NCBI RefSeq assembly: GCF_037975245.1
Contig: NC_092581.1
Location: 5,547,501 to 5,611,500, forward strand
Reading direction: 5' to 3'
Length of the DNA: 64,000 bases
From: Apostichopus japonicus
Lineage: Eukaryota > Echinodermata > Holothuroidea > Aspidochirotida > Stichopodidae
Below the pieces are notes generated by a model. It had not been told where the DNA came from, searched no databases, and saw nothing but the letters and a program-made list of their open reading frames with translations. Shown here piece after piece: positions 34,170-46,500 of this stretch (within the stretch, counting starts at the first letter, position 1; the number at the start of each line of letters is the position of its first letter). The position numbers and the translations under genes were made by a program.

Positions 34170-34532
34170 TTAAAGGTATTGAAGACTTGCCCTAAACCGC
34201 ATGCCGCGCTCTGAAAAAGTTAACTTTCCGTTGCTTGCAGGTGAAGTTTTTTTTGTGTCGCTACAAAATGCAGACAGTAATGAAACCCGATACCTTGTTA
34301 TCTTTTATCTAGACCTGAGATGTCCACGCTGCTATGTGCACTGTGTTGTGGGTATTGACTGTGATGTTTGTATTGACTGTACACTAATGTCTATTTACAG
34401 ATGGTAGCAAGCTGTATGTGTATTTTCTGGGATCAATGGTGGTGTCTAACACTTCTGTTACACCGCATTCGAATCTAGGTCCGATAACCGGCATGAGACG
34501 TTTCTTTGTGCGGGAGTCTCCACACCCTTTAA
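34170..34532. mobile_element. TTAA-flanked MITE, copy 2, nested in the P-like element
   Basis: This 363-bp relative of 1416-1781 starts TTAAAGGTATTGAAGACT and ends GGAGTCTCCACACCCTTTAA. Interior landmarks shared with copy 1 include GCAGACAGTAATGAAAC, GATACCTTGTTATCTTT and GTGTATTTTCTGGGATC. Its presence inside the P-like element dates it as the later insertion. Confidence 0.82.
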
Positions 34533-34689
34533 GGAGAAGTATTTATATCCCATTAATAGAGAAAGAATTATGTTTCAATTGGTAGCATGCAACTTAAAAT
34601 TTTGCAAACATTAGATACAATCAAACAATAACAAGGTTCATTTACAAGGTAATCTACTGCCCTTTATTTCACATTAGTCTGTCACATCA

Positions 34690-35320
34690 GAAGGTCACAG
34701 CTTTCAATAATTATACAAACAAATTCCCTTGATGGGTGCTTCGTTAGATTCCTGCAATTTTCAAGTTTATCAATGTAATAAGTTCTGAATGTGGCAATGT
34801 GGAGAAGCTTTGGGATAATCTGTGGATAAGACTGCCAGACTATCAACAAGATTCCACATCCATGCAACTCCAACTGCTTCCTTCACCTCCTTGCAGATGT
34901 ACCACATGTCCAAAAAAAAGTCAGCATTGGTTAATGTAATTAAAATCTGGCTTCCTCCTGAGCTGGCAAATACACATGAATTGTCAAGTACAGAGGTCAG
35001 TGTGAAACCACTGAGAGATCTTCTCAGCTTTCAAGAAAACAAAGACTTGAAGCCAAATTGACAGAGGCCACACTGATACCATTCCACTCTCATAAGATGA
35101 AAGCATCACACACACTTCATTTTGCTTCTGCGATGCAGTGCCTGGTAGACTGTGAGGGTCACCCAATGGATGTTTTAACAACTGCCTGGTTTATAGAGCT
35201 CTACAACAGATAATTCATCCTAATGTCTAGTCGTCATCCTGTCATGGCCTTGAGCAAGTTGAACCCACTTCAACACAAAGCAGCTATTGAATTCTTGTCT
35301 AGGTACTGTCAAATCCACAT
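34690..35320 (+). pseudogene. P-element/THAP9-type transposase, broken
   Basis: Reading all three plus frames gives family blocks in order. SSECGNVEKLWDNLW (about 34762-34815) resembles the VSDMGxGNxxLWxxLGI block. HPCNSNCFLHLLADVPHVQK (about 34855-34914) resembles the ADVPHLxKxxRN block. A stretch beginning KLTEATLIPFHSHKMKASHT (from about 35055) and an AWFIELYNR-IL-MSSRHP stretch near 35190-35240 resemble the C-terminal region. Frameshifts and in-frame stops separate the blocks, so it is not functional. In the family the enzyme cuts and joins DNA at the 31-bp ends using GTP as cofactor; that is known for Drosophila P and not shown here. Confidence 0.75.
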
Positions 35321-35998
35321 CACCATCATTGCTGGTTCCAGCTACGCTGACCATGATAAAAGAGTACAATGAGGGTTTTTTACTTCACCCAACAGAGCTT
35401 GCATTCCAGTACCATTGGGCAGCTGAAAAGATATTCAGAAATTGTTATATATGAGTGTGTTTGTATGCATGCATATGCATGATTTTCTTGCTTTACAGAA
35501 CAGCTCCATTTTGATAAGCTATGTAACGTGTAAACCTGCCAATCATATGTTTGAAATAGGACAGGCTGAAACGATTCTTAAATGAAAAGCTTAACGACTT
35601 CTTGCATTTTTATACATCACTGTTCAGGTAAGGCCAGTAAGGGCAGTATGAAGAATAAGTAACAATTAATAATTATCATTATGGCCATTTGCTGTCTGCA
35701 TAAAAACAAACTGAATGATGTCATCAGCCCTATGCTCAGTTGACAACACTGACAAGTAGGCACACTATGTCAGTGTGATCCATGAAACCTCATTAAGGAC
35801 ATGACCGTATAGTATATATGTTAATGGAAAATACATAAGCTACAACATACACCAGTATTCAGTTGTTGCAGGGTTTTTTTTTCTCGACAGACCCATTCAA
35901 TCTGTTGCACCTACTATAGCCTAGTACTACATTCCTGAGAAATTAACACCACAATATCAGTCTTAGGTTTGCCCACAGACTCCCAACTATTGCTAACT

Positions 35999-36330
35999 CC
36001 TACACTCAAGTATATAGTATAGTTTAGTAGAAAAAATGACCAGGAGAGACATTCAAGTCCCCATTAAGGACCCTAAGGCTATATGAGAGGAATAAAACCG
36101 AGGACATCAAATGTCATACCCAATTACAATGTTTAATGTACTCATCCAAAGTATTCTTAAACCCATACACACTACTTGCAATTCAACCTTCTCAGGCAAA
36201 CCATTCAATCCATTCACAACCCTTGTATAAGTTGTATTAGACTTAAGAGAAAAAGTTATGCCGAATATTAATCCTACTATGTAACTTCTGGAGTTTAATA
36301 CAATGACCTCTGGTACAACTACTTTTTGGC
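35999..36330 (-). pseudogene. Non-LTR retrotransposon RT C-terminal fragment
   Basis: On the minus strand RVVNGLNGLPEKV (about 36190-36228) is followed, after one frame change, by FKNTLDEYIKHCNWV and a stop at 36114. This matches the usual end of CR1/Jockey-type ORF2 proteins (RVVNxWNxLPxxVV...FKxxLDxYW). The sequence on to about 35999 may be its 3' UTR. It is 5' truncated, as expected for this class, and nested in the P-like transposon. Confidence 0.7.
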
Positions 36331-36787
36331 AAACATGAAAGATCAGTGAAGCATAAATTGTCATTTTATGTGTAGGCCTACTTTATTTAATTGAAGGATC
36401 TATTAATGTTGGCCTGATGCTATAGTTGTGCGTCTGTAATCTAGCCTAGCCAGGACTGTGATGTGTGCTTTTCGTTTGTATGACTAAAGTAGGATTAGTA
36501 GTATGAGGCGTAAAATAAAACAAGTGTAATGACAGGTTTTCAGCTAGTTTTCTATGCATTTCAGGTGTGAAGATAAACGTAAATGTCATTAACTAACGCA
36601 TACTCTAATTCATTACCTGATATCCATTTTGTTCCTCGTATGCCTGTCAAAATCTGACATTCTGAGTCGCTTCGTTTGTTCGCAACGAGCAGAGTGTGCA
36701 AAGCTGCTATATATTGTGTGTGGTGTTTTTCGTGTTTCGCGCAACTGGTAACGACAACTGGACCTATTTTGATGCCCATGGTTTGCG

Positions 36788-36799
36788 TGTGACGTCACA
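36788..36799. promoter_or_regulatory. CRE palindrome next to the right terminal repeat
   Basis: TGTGACGTCACA contains the full CREB/ATF site TGACGTCA at 36790-36797, 10 bp inside the right 31-bp repeat. A regulatory role for the transposon is speculative. Confidence 0.4.
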
Positions 36800-36807
36800 A
36801 ATCGCCA

Positions 36808-36838
36808 GTTGGCCAAACTCTCTCTATATACGGCTCTG
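36808..36838 (-). repeat. Right 31-bp terminal inverted repeat
   Basis: The exact reverse complement of 32617-32647, ending CGGCTCTG at 36838 and followed by the duplicated GCCGAAGT. Confidence 0.95.
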
Positions 36839-36846
36839 GCCGAAGT
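36839..36846. repeat. Target-site duplication, right (GCCGAAGT)
   Basis: Exact repeat of 32609-32616. Confidence 0.92.
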
Positions 36847-37705
36847 AGTAAAATAGCGCCATCATTTAAATGGTTTCACGGCTTGTTTGACAGAGTCTAC
36901 ACGCATTAACTTACACAAGCATTCGATATATCAGAAATTAAAAAATAAATTCCAAACGCAAATTTAGTATTTGACAAGCATTTCTTCTTGAATTCGTGTT
37001 AGTGTTCTAAATTATTTCTTCACTAGATTTAAACTAATTTCGGTGGTGTCTTCAGAGGTCATCTGCGTCCTATTTCAGATACAGGGGAAAATTCGATCTT
37101 TTCCGACTGTGAGTTATCAAGTTTCATCCAGGGAGGTTGTCCGTGCTTCAGCTGAAGTTAGCTTAAAATTTGTCGTGATATTGTTTTCCTCAGTAATTAA
37201 CTTTTTCGTCAAAAAATATCGATTGGAACGCAAGGGTATGAAATAATTAGTAGCTAGCAAGCTAGCGAAAGAAACGGACTGTTCTTTTCCCTCTATAAGC
37301 CAATGTACTGTCTACTACGTAATTCTTTCTTGCGATGCTATTATGAATACATACCCTACAATACATATGATTGTATATACTTCAGGTTGGCATGTTCTTA
37401 CAACATTTGTTCCCTCATTATAAGAAGAGAGGTACAAAACGTTTGTGCCAACACTGAATATATTGTGTCCCACAGAATTTATTGTTATTATTATTATTAT
37501 TTTGGTTGACAACATTTACTTTGTACCAGGTACCTTGATATCTTTGTTTTGGGGTTTAGTAAACTTCACAATTGTGAAAAAAAGAATATCTTTAATTGAA
37601 CACATTTTCTGCACTTCGTTAAATGTAGTTTGCTTTAAATCTGAAAATGTGTACCATGTTAGTATAACTGCATTAACTAAGGCTCGCCATGGCTGTAGTT
37701 AAAAG

Positions 37706-37960
37706 TAGTAATAATAATAAAAATAATAATAACAACAAAAACACCAATGATAATAATAATAGTAATAATAACAATAATAATACGTATGTACGTGTTTGTA
37801 TGCATGTGTGTCTTTGTATATGTTCGTGTATGTAGGTGTGTGTTGGTATTTGTATGTGTATGTACATATGTGTGCGTGTGTGTATGCGTGAGTTTTGTAT
37901 CCACTGAAGGTATGTTGGATGTGTATATGTATATATCGGTATAAGAAGAAATAGTCCATT
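37706..37960. repeat. (AAT)n followed by GT-rich repeat
   Basis: AATAAT-type trinucleotides (37706-37790) run into a GTGTATGT-type irregular tract. The Ile- and Tyr/Thr/His-rich open frames in this area arise from the repeat. Confidence 0.9.
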
Positions 37961-40900
37961 CAGAATCAATTTTCGCATGATGTTAATAATTCCTTTGTAT
38001 CATTCAGATGACATACCTAAGTTGTTATCGGAACTCTAAATATAATCGGTGTACCATATACATGTATAATAATCGTGAATATATGAGATGGAAAAAAGCA
38101 ATAATAATAAAGTGCATAGTGGTCCTTGCGGGCCCTGTAAATTTCCCAAATAGTTTATTACCAGGTTCTGCAAAATCACGAAACATTTTATGGTTTTGAA
38201 TCCTTGACTTATTTATGACCATACTGTTGTGTTATAAGATGATGTCAAGTTTAGTGCAATTTTTTTCTTCTTATTTTTGGTATTTTTCGATCCTTTGAAT
38301 CAAGATATCAATTTGAGCGAAGTATCAAATAACTGAATTGATTACACAAATATCATATATTATAACTGTCCAGGTTTATTAGGAAGAAACGTTAAGCTGT
38401 AATCACAACAAAACTCATGTTTCAGTGAAAATGAACCAAATTTGTGATGCGAGGCTTTGAGACGTGCGACTGAATCAAGTATCTCTATAAATGGACTCAA
38501 GTCTCGATTTAATTGCGTAAACAAATCACAAAAGAATCGGTCAGAAACCCGGTCAGAAAATCGGTCACCGTTGTATTTAGGTTGCGTAGGCCCCATATGC
38601 GTGGGGTGAACTGTAAAATGGAACACGCGAAGTTTCTTCGACACGGTTAGTGCGAAATACCCGAGTGGTCATAAAATACGTCCATGCACGGCGAAAACAA
38701 AACTGTTTTCCCCATTTTGTCCCACGGCTACAGTACTGGAATACACGTTATAACCATTATGTAGGTGTTAAACCCTGAATACAAGTTTTAACCATTATGG
38801 AGGTGTCGAACCGCTGAATCCCAACTGACCAATTTCCACGATACATTTCTGAAATACTAAAAAAAAAAAAAAACAGGCTTTATATTGAAAAACCCAAAAT
38901 ATTTAAATAAAGAAGAAGAAATAGGGAGAAAAAATGGCTGGGGAAAGTGGCGTTCGATACATATTTTGTAACTATTATAAATCTTACTTGCATTTCATAT
39001 CAACAGTGTTGACTCATATGCAACTTATGACACTCAACCGCCGATTTCGCCGGTTAAGTGACGGATTCGCTCGAAGCGACATGCCGCCGCTTTCAGTGAC
39101 GGGAAATCGAAGCTGATGATAAGTTGGTGGAAAATACGTGAAAGTTGATACCGTATGTAACGAAGAATTCTATAGGTTGGCTGAAATGCAAATGAGCCCG
39201 TCTCTGTGTGTCCTCGCTGAGTTCTGCGTATTGATGGAGGGGTAAAATACAAACCAACAAACGATGCATTTGGGTAAATAACAATCGAATAAACCAGTAA
39301 ACACGCAATAAGTATTTGCAGACATGGAGTTTCATCATAAGCAAAAACCGTAATACACTTGGGAAAAACACGAAAGTGGTTCATTGTTTTTACACGTGAA
39401 ATATATTATGCGGAACGTTATACATGGTACAGCAGTTTTAGTCAATGGAAGAGAGTATTTTCCAGAGGGAAACTAAGTTAATTAAAATAAATAAAAATTC
39501 ATAACCAGAACTTGCGTGAGTTTCAGTGAATTGATCAGGACAGAAACGGTTATCCAGAGGGTGCGTACAACGGTGTATGTGTGTCTGTGTGTGTGGGTAT
39601 ATATGTGTGGATATGTGTGTATGTCAATAGGGAGGTCACGTGAAGTACCCTATATAGGCTCACCTTATATATACTACACAATTAATTGCCAGCACCCCCC
39701 CCCCTCCCCTCCCTCCAACCTTGACAGAATATAGAAAGGTAAAAAAACAAATTCAAGCGAAGTTTCTTAGGTCGATATGTCATGAAATATGACAACTCTA
39801 ATAAGTACAACACTGTCTGATAGACATATACATCTAAAAATATGCAAATTATTTTCCGATCAATAGCCACGCAGATTTACTTGCAACGTATAATTAATGA
39901 TATTGCATCTTAAGGTCGATTGGATTTATGTTAATATATGCAAATGGCTATATAATATTTACGAAGACAAAATGCATGTGTAATGTAGCAACCAGCAGTC
40001 ATCCCATGACGAATACCTGATCAGATTTGGCGCCAAAATACGCCGGGCGTTCGTTAAACTTAAGTCTCGATTGAAAACATGATCATCTCTTTTGCCCGTA
40101 ATTGGCATTGACACTTGTAACGTATCTACAACAACAAACCTAAGTGTAAGAGAGACCTACATTTGAAACGTAATCATGGAAACAAGACGTACGGTTTCTA
40201 CAAATTATCCAACATAAAACACTTGGTAAATCTGGCGTCTTATTTAATAAGATACATTTATATATATTTATTTATATATAAACATGCACGAGGTTCTACG
40301 ATTGCAGAGCGCGTTTTCATCTTTAATATTGACGAGTTTCCCTTGGGGCGACACGGTAGTTCACTTTACGCGTGTGTCAGTCAACTCGCCTAAGGGGTCA
40401 TCCAGTGTGGATGACCAAATGTATATAATATTGCAACATTGCGTTGTCGCTATAAGGAAATTACAAGGAACGCGTCTAAGGACATAATCACTACAACGAA
40501 GGACGGTTGGAGGGTTTGAATAATTACTGCTAGGGATGGTTTAATGGCCACTCAACAGTGAAGATTGAATCGCCGAATGGAAGAATGCTTGAAATAGGAA
40601 TTGAAACAGAGTTACGAGTTTGAAAAACGTAATATTAGCTTCAGATAATAAGAACACGAAAGTACACGAACGTGCATATTGGACAATTAAGTTTCAATAA
40701 AGTGAAGAGAAAAATGTCAGTCAATCTATTTCCTGTTGGGATAACGTCCGGTTGGTTATGATAAAGTGAAAGCCTATCTTCTGATGGAAATAACAACGGT
40801 GCAGGTAGTTAATTCAAACAAAATGGAGGTTATTGCTCCTTCGTAAGTGTTGAAGTTAAAAGCACTATACACAGTGCCAATAGGCCTAGTTTTTTTATTG

Positions 40901-42199
40901 AGAAAAGAGGCGCAAGCGATGATCAAGGCAAGTTTTCTTTCTCTGCTTAACATCAAAACATGATGACCATGTTAAATTGGAGACAACACAGAGAAAGGCA
41001 TATAGAGGATGTATGGTTGTAACATTAATGTCAACATGGCATCCTAACCGGGGTTGTATGGTTGTAACATTAATTAGGGGTTAATGTCAGCATGACATCG
41101 TCCTAACAGAAAAGTCAAATCCCTCAGAAATAATGTTTTCATGAGGAAATAATAATACTTAATTCGGTTACGGAGGTCACTGCCCAAAATATATGAATAA
41201 AAGCGATATAAAAATATTAAAACATAACAGAGGGAATGAATCGACAGTGGTATAGAAGGCAATGTAGTGCTGTGGCAAGCTGTTTGCTCTGTTGCGAGAA
41301 TTCGCAGAATTTACTATTTTCTTGGCTCCTACACCCCCCCCCCCTCAACCCTCACCACTCCTCCCTCTGGATTCAAGAATCCAATTATTAGTCGGATTGT
41401 TATTCTATTGTTATTGTATTCTTTTTAATTATATTGTTCGCGTGCCATGTCAGTCTTCCTAGGTGTGTACATAACTGTTCGATTCGATTTAAGTATACCG
41501 TGCATGTATATCAACTTAATCAATTCAGCAATAAAGTCTTTTCTGTGTACGAGAAAAGTCCTGCTCTCAATTTGTATTTGTTACGTAACCTTTCCTTATA
41601 GCAATCGAAAATATGCATTTCAAAGATACCCCCATTAAATTCCTGTTCTTGCAATATACAGTTCTCGGTGTTTGTTCAACATTCCTCTAGTGTTTTCTAG
41701 CTCTGATGTTGTTAAAGTTGTTTTGAGGAGGGGGAGATGAGGGCAGAAGGGGTAGAGGGAGCGAGGTATTGCTGGGGTGCATAAGAGGGACCCATACGTC
41801 TTAATCCTACCCAAGAATTATGCGTTCATTCGAGATTGGCTTAGCGTAAAAGTTTGAAATTTTAAACTTTCTATTCATCAATGGTCGTAACATTTTGATT
41901 CTTAAAGTTACTACATGTGAACCTCATGTGATTTTAGTTTTGTTTTTTGGAAAAAGAAAGGTTTTTCGGATTTTAATGGTTACAAGATGGACAAGGACAG
42001 CTAAATGGATTGAAACCGACGATAGCTATTACGAAAAAGTTAATGAATATTTGACACAAACGATGGAAATGTGACTTTGTGACATTTCATGTCACGTTTG
42101 GTTTCGAAAGAATTATTATTCATGCAATTGGGGAACATACTTGTTAGGAAAAAGCCACTCAAGAAAGAGCCTGACCACGAAAATCTAACACGTTTTCTG

Positions 42200-42320
42200 C
42201 ACTGACAAGCCCCTCCCCCTCCCCCTCCCTCCTCTCCCCTCCCCTCCCCTCCCCTCCCCTCGCCCTCGCCCTCCCCTCGCCCCCCCCCCCCCCCCTCCCC
42301 TCCCCGCCCCTCTCCTTTCC
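42200..42320. repeat. CCCCT-rich polypyrimidine tract
   Basis: CCCTC and CCCCT repeats with a C run at about 42281-42295. The opposite strand is G-rich enough to fold into quadruplexes. The Gly/Glu-rich frames on the minus strand are artefacts of this tract. Confidence 0.9.
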
Positions 42321-43204
42321 ATCCCTCACATTCCTTAGTACAAAGAGAAGAACCTTCTCCAACAGAAACTAAAACCAAGGTGGATAGGAAGACTTGGGAG
42401 CTTGATCAAACTCCAGATTCCAAAGACGAATTATAAGATAGAAATATTCCTCTGGTTGAACTAATGAGTAACTTTTCATTAATGTGATTGTTTTACGGGA
42501 TGAGTCAGCATACTTTCACCCCACCACCACTTACACCTGCAAACCCCACTGAAGGTTAACTTTGATTGTAAACGAAATCTCATCAAGCACCCCCAACCTC
42601 TCCTCCATCGGAAGATTTCCTAAGACACACCCACATAAAGGAATACCTAATGGTGATTATAGGAATTGACTGGATTAGGATTAGGAGCTTTAAAAGAGGG
42701 AAGGAAGTAAACGAAGACACAAGAATCAGCAACGATGGAACCAGGGGTGATTTTAATTTTAATAATGATTATGTCGATTTTATTGAGAACATAACTGCAT
42801 GTCTAAAGTATGATATATTTCGTATAGTAAATTAGGCCTTTGGGCCTTTTCTGTCCCATTGTGAGAGAATTATTCCTGACAGATTAGCAGGCTACTGCCC
42901 TACATACAACTAATCCAGCACGGGCACGGCAAGAGGATTTTAAACAAGGGAAGGATTATTTTTAATGTTCGACAAAAGGGCACATTTTAAACAACCGCCC
43001 CACCCCCGACCCCCCCCCCCCCCCAACACGAAGAAAAAAGTTAAATTCAGTAGGAAAGGTAAATTGCAAGCCTGCACCTCTGATTTCTAAAGTTGGGCAT
43101 TTTAGGGTTGTAGATAAAAATGGGAAGGGATAATATGCCCCTTCTGATTAATTTCTTAATTGGTTATTCGAATTCTAAAATCATGCGCGGGATCGTTCAC
43201 AGCG

Positions 43205-43549
43205 TTGTAAATAATGGTGCAAGCAACTTCATTTTTAAGTCAATCAACACATTTCCAGTTAAGAAACATCCGGAGAATAAAGAGATATCTTGATAAAGAA
43301 ACTCTCCATCATGTCGTCAGGACTTTAGTCATCTCTCGTCTCGACTTGGGTCAGAAATCGTTCAGTGTAGCCGGTCCACAGTCATGGAACAATCTCCCTC
43401 GTACTATAAGAGAAACTGACAATATCTCTCAATTTCGTAGTAATCTTAAGACTCACCTATTTCCATGCTAATTTGTGTCTGTGTCACAAGCGCTATGATC
43501 TAGATGGAATAGCGCTATATAAATATTAATTGTTATGTTATGTTATGTA
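43205..43549 (+). mobile_element. CR1/L2-like non-LTR retrotransposon 3' end with internal deletion
   Basis: The frame ending at 43471 contains LRNIRRIKRYLDKETLHHVV and TLVISRLDLG, then directly QKSFSVAGPQSWNNLPRTIR and FRSNLKTHLF. In full elements the SRLDYCNSLL region is followed by many residues before the SFSVAGPxxWNNLP block, so an internal deletion joins the two. The 3' part has AGCGCTAT and ATAGCGCTATATAAATA and ends in TGTTATGTTATGTTATG at 43530-43548, the microsatellite-like tail typical of CR1/L2 types. It is 5' truncated and non-functional. Confidence 0.85.
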
Positions 43550-46500
43550 AAGTTTGCTTATAACAGTATAATGTCTACCTCCGTCATACGCGTTCAGTTC
43601 ATTACAAAAGGAATAGGCTACTTAGTATTAATGAGTTTACCTAAAAGGAATGGAAATCAATACCGGTAATTATCGATCAATAATCTTCAATATTCGATCA
43701 AACTGTCTTCCAATATCGATTAGTTAGTCAGAAATACTTCATTTTGTTAGTTCGTTTTGTTTATACCCCGTGATACCCCACCCAATTACTACACCTTACC
43801 ACATACAAAGAGGAGTAGATAGCCTATTTATCCTTCAGAGGTACCATGGATACATTAAGTGGCATTAGGTGACCATTTTCCATTTTGCAAACAAATTCTT
43901 CGATATTTATAAGGTACTTAAATTTGTATCTAACCTTGTAAGACCTCCGGAAATTTTAGCACTTTATACATATCATGAAAAATTGAGAGGTGAAATTTTT
44001 TTTTTTGTGGCGATTTTGGAGACACTATATTAGATAAAGGGTGAGTGAATCATTGTAGAAACACATTTCTGAAACTAACCGTAGCCTTTTTCGGGCCCAA
44101 AGAAAGCCGTGATTATGATGAAGAATGACGCCAAAAGACCGAACATGGATGAATCGATGCTGGGATAACGAGAGAGGAGAGGCAAGCGTCGGTGTCAATG
44201 ACATGAACTGCAGGAGACATTTCGAAACTTCAAGACTTCACAAAGTAAACGATAAACCCTAATCGATCTTTATTGGAACTTGCCCAGCTAAATGCATTTA
44301 TATTTTTTTGGGGCGTATTACAATAATTTTAGGTACTTTTATATTACTATGAGGTTTATCATTTTTCGTCTTTATCCCCTCTCTATAGCCTAATATCGAT
44401 CTAATTGTGAGCAAAATACGTGGGACATAATTTCATAAAATTTGCAAGAATTTGACATGAAGTTATATTATAATCACAAAGCGGACGTAACACTCGTTCA
44501 GAAGAAAGGCAAATTAAGCGAAAAAAATAAAACAAAGATGATAATAATTGGAGGGAAATACTCATTGGGCTCAATGTCTTTGAGATCCTCCTCTCTGGAG
44601 ATAAGTAGTACATATACTTATATCCGGTTATTTGTGATTATATAGTAACTAACTTAATAATATAAATATTAATATTGAAGTGTTTTAGATTGAGTGACAC
44701 CTGATAAAGACATGGTCAATGTTACGTAATATGTTACCAGCAAGCTTGGCAGAGGAATGATTTATATCGCTCGTAATAATAACTATCACGGCAATGTTTA
44801 AAACTGATCAAACCATTTGAACAAATTTAGATATCAACGGGACAATTAAAAACATTCAGTAACTTTTTCATGCAAAACAAAACAACACAAAGAATAAGAG
44901 ACTATTTACATATCTCCTTTTGGTATTCATGAATAATCATGAGTATTTATACATACATTAATAATGAAGACAAGTCTGAATAGAATGAATGTGGAATCCT
45001 AGTCTTGGCCCAGTCGTTTGTAATACTCTTTTTTCTCGCGTGCAAACTGTACATGCCTCAGAGTCCGTTTCTGCCTACCACGAATGTGATTGCCCACTGT
45101 ATTTTACATGCCCGAGGATCTGTCCGATACAAACGTCTTGGAAATGTGCAAGACCCTAGTATCGAAAAGAAAATGAGGATATTTGGGGCGCACTATAAGC
45201 ATACACCACAGAGCTACCATAGAGAAGCTTTCGTCTGGCTTATACCGAAGCAGTTGCCTATTAATATAATAGGGTCTTAACAAGACTATATAGTGGAATC
45301 CAAACTGAATACAGCCAGATGGTATCAAACAGCCACTTTGGCAAAAATCATAGATATCTTCGATAAGCAAAGAATAGTGTTAACTTTCTAAAGGTCATTT
45401 ATACCCTATATGGACTAGCAGAGTTAGTGAATATTTTACACTCGAGGAGAATAAATTCGTGTCTTCTGATTGGCCCCAATTCCCTTCGATGGACCTCTGT
45501 CTAGGGTCAGCTTGATAGTGTCTAATGGAATTTCTTATTTCCGTGTCACTCGCTCATCGATCAAGCTACGCATGGCAAGCGAGTGTCAGATTCTCTTCTC
45601 TGCTGCTGTTCCGGTGTGAAATGGATATATTGTACTTTTCGTTTTATAACCTTAAATATCAGTCGTTTTCTTTTATTGCCTGAAAGACTGACCAATACAC
45701 GCAGCGAAAATCGTTTTCATTATGTTGCTAACACCTTTTTATTTGTTACATTAAAAGAAGCGTTAATTACTTTTATGCAGGATAATAGATTTAATTTTGA
45801 TATCGACCTTATGCATGTACCACCGAGTTAACCATTAGACGATGCAGTATAGTATATATGGCACACTAATTACCAAGCAATATTAATATAAGAGAGACAA
45901 GCTGATTATTGTTCATAAGTATGAAGTGGGCCGGATATAGAAACAAACAGCTACCTCAACATAAATAAGATGTTTACGATATTAAATCCACTACTTATCA
46001 TATCTTGTTTTCTTAACATGTTCGCAGTTCTCTCTACACAAAATATGTCATATACATGTTTGTGTTTGTATTTGTATGATCTGATCTGACCTTGACCTAT
46101 GACACGAGCATGCGCATATCAGTAAGCCTGTCTTACCTCTTTAATACTTCTATGTTGTGTGTATAACTATAGTCACAGTGTTTTCTCTGCCCGTAACTAC
46201 GCTCTGTGGGTAGCATGAATACAAATTGGAAAGTTTCCATTAACAACCTATACAAACATTATAATTTGGCAGCCTAACATAACAAGTTTACAGAACATTT
46301 ATAGCCGTACAGATATATACATGCGTTTTACGAGCATAACAGAGTCATTGCACTTATTCACTAAACACTACTAGGCTATATCTCAATATAAAGTAGGCCT
46401 TCTAAGGGTTGAATTTTGCTCTTTGACCATCACAAATTCATTCTGTTCACACATTTGCCAGCATACAACCCTTTTAGGAATCTTAACTCGTTCGATTAAT

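Larger units (their letters stand above)
32617..36838 (+). mobile_element. P-element-like DNA transposon, complete ends, decayed gene
   Basis: The element is 4,222 bp. Its terminal inverted repeats are 31 bp and perfect (32617-32647 and 36808-36838), starting CAGAGCCGTATATAGAG, with an 8-bp target duplication outside. A subterminal inverted repeat of 16 bp with one mismatch lies at 32699-32714 (AAAATAGGTCCACTTG) and 36755-36770. Thirty-one-base ends, 8-bp duplication and subterminal repeats are the known layout of Drosophila P. The interior retains P/THAP9-type transposase fragments on the plus strand at 34690-35320. A MITE and a non-LTR retrotransposon fragment have inserted inside. The coding region is broken, so it can be at most non-autonomous. 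Confidence 0.9.
36847..43204. other. Intergenic sequence with microsatellites
   Basis: No gene was recognised in about 6.4 kb. It contains (TTA)n at 37478-37505, (AAT)n at 37706-37790 followed by a GT-rich tract to about 37960, an imperfect two-copy repeat around TAACCATTATGTAGGTGT at 38750-38822, a GT-rich stretch at 39570-39625, poly(C) at about 39695-39710 and 41333-41345, and a partial duplication of GGTTGTATGGTTGTAACATT at 41013 and 41052. Open frames up to about 116 codons show no recognised similarity. Confidence 0.5.

Noticed and set aside
32617-36838. hAT assignment for the 4.2-kb transposon
   Set aside because: An 8-bp duplication and CAGAG ends also fit hAT, but the 31-bp ends, subterminal repeats and ADVPH-type transposase block favour the P superfamily.
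37677-37978. Thr/His-, Ile- and Tyr-rich frames
   Set aside because: Products of the (AAT)n and GT-rich microsatellites.
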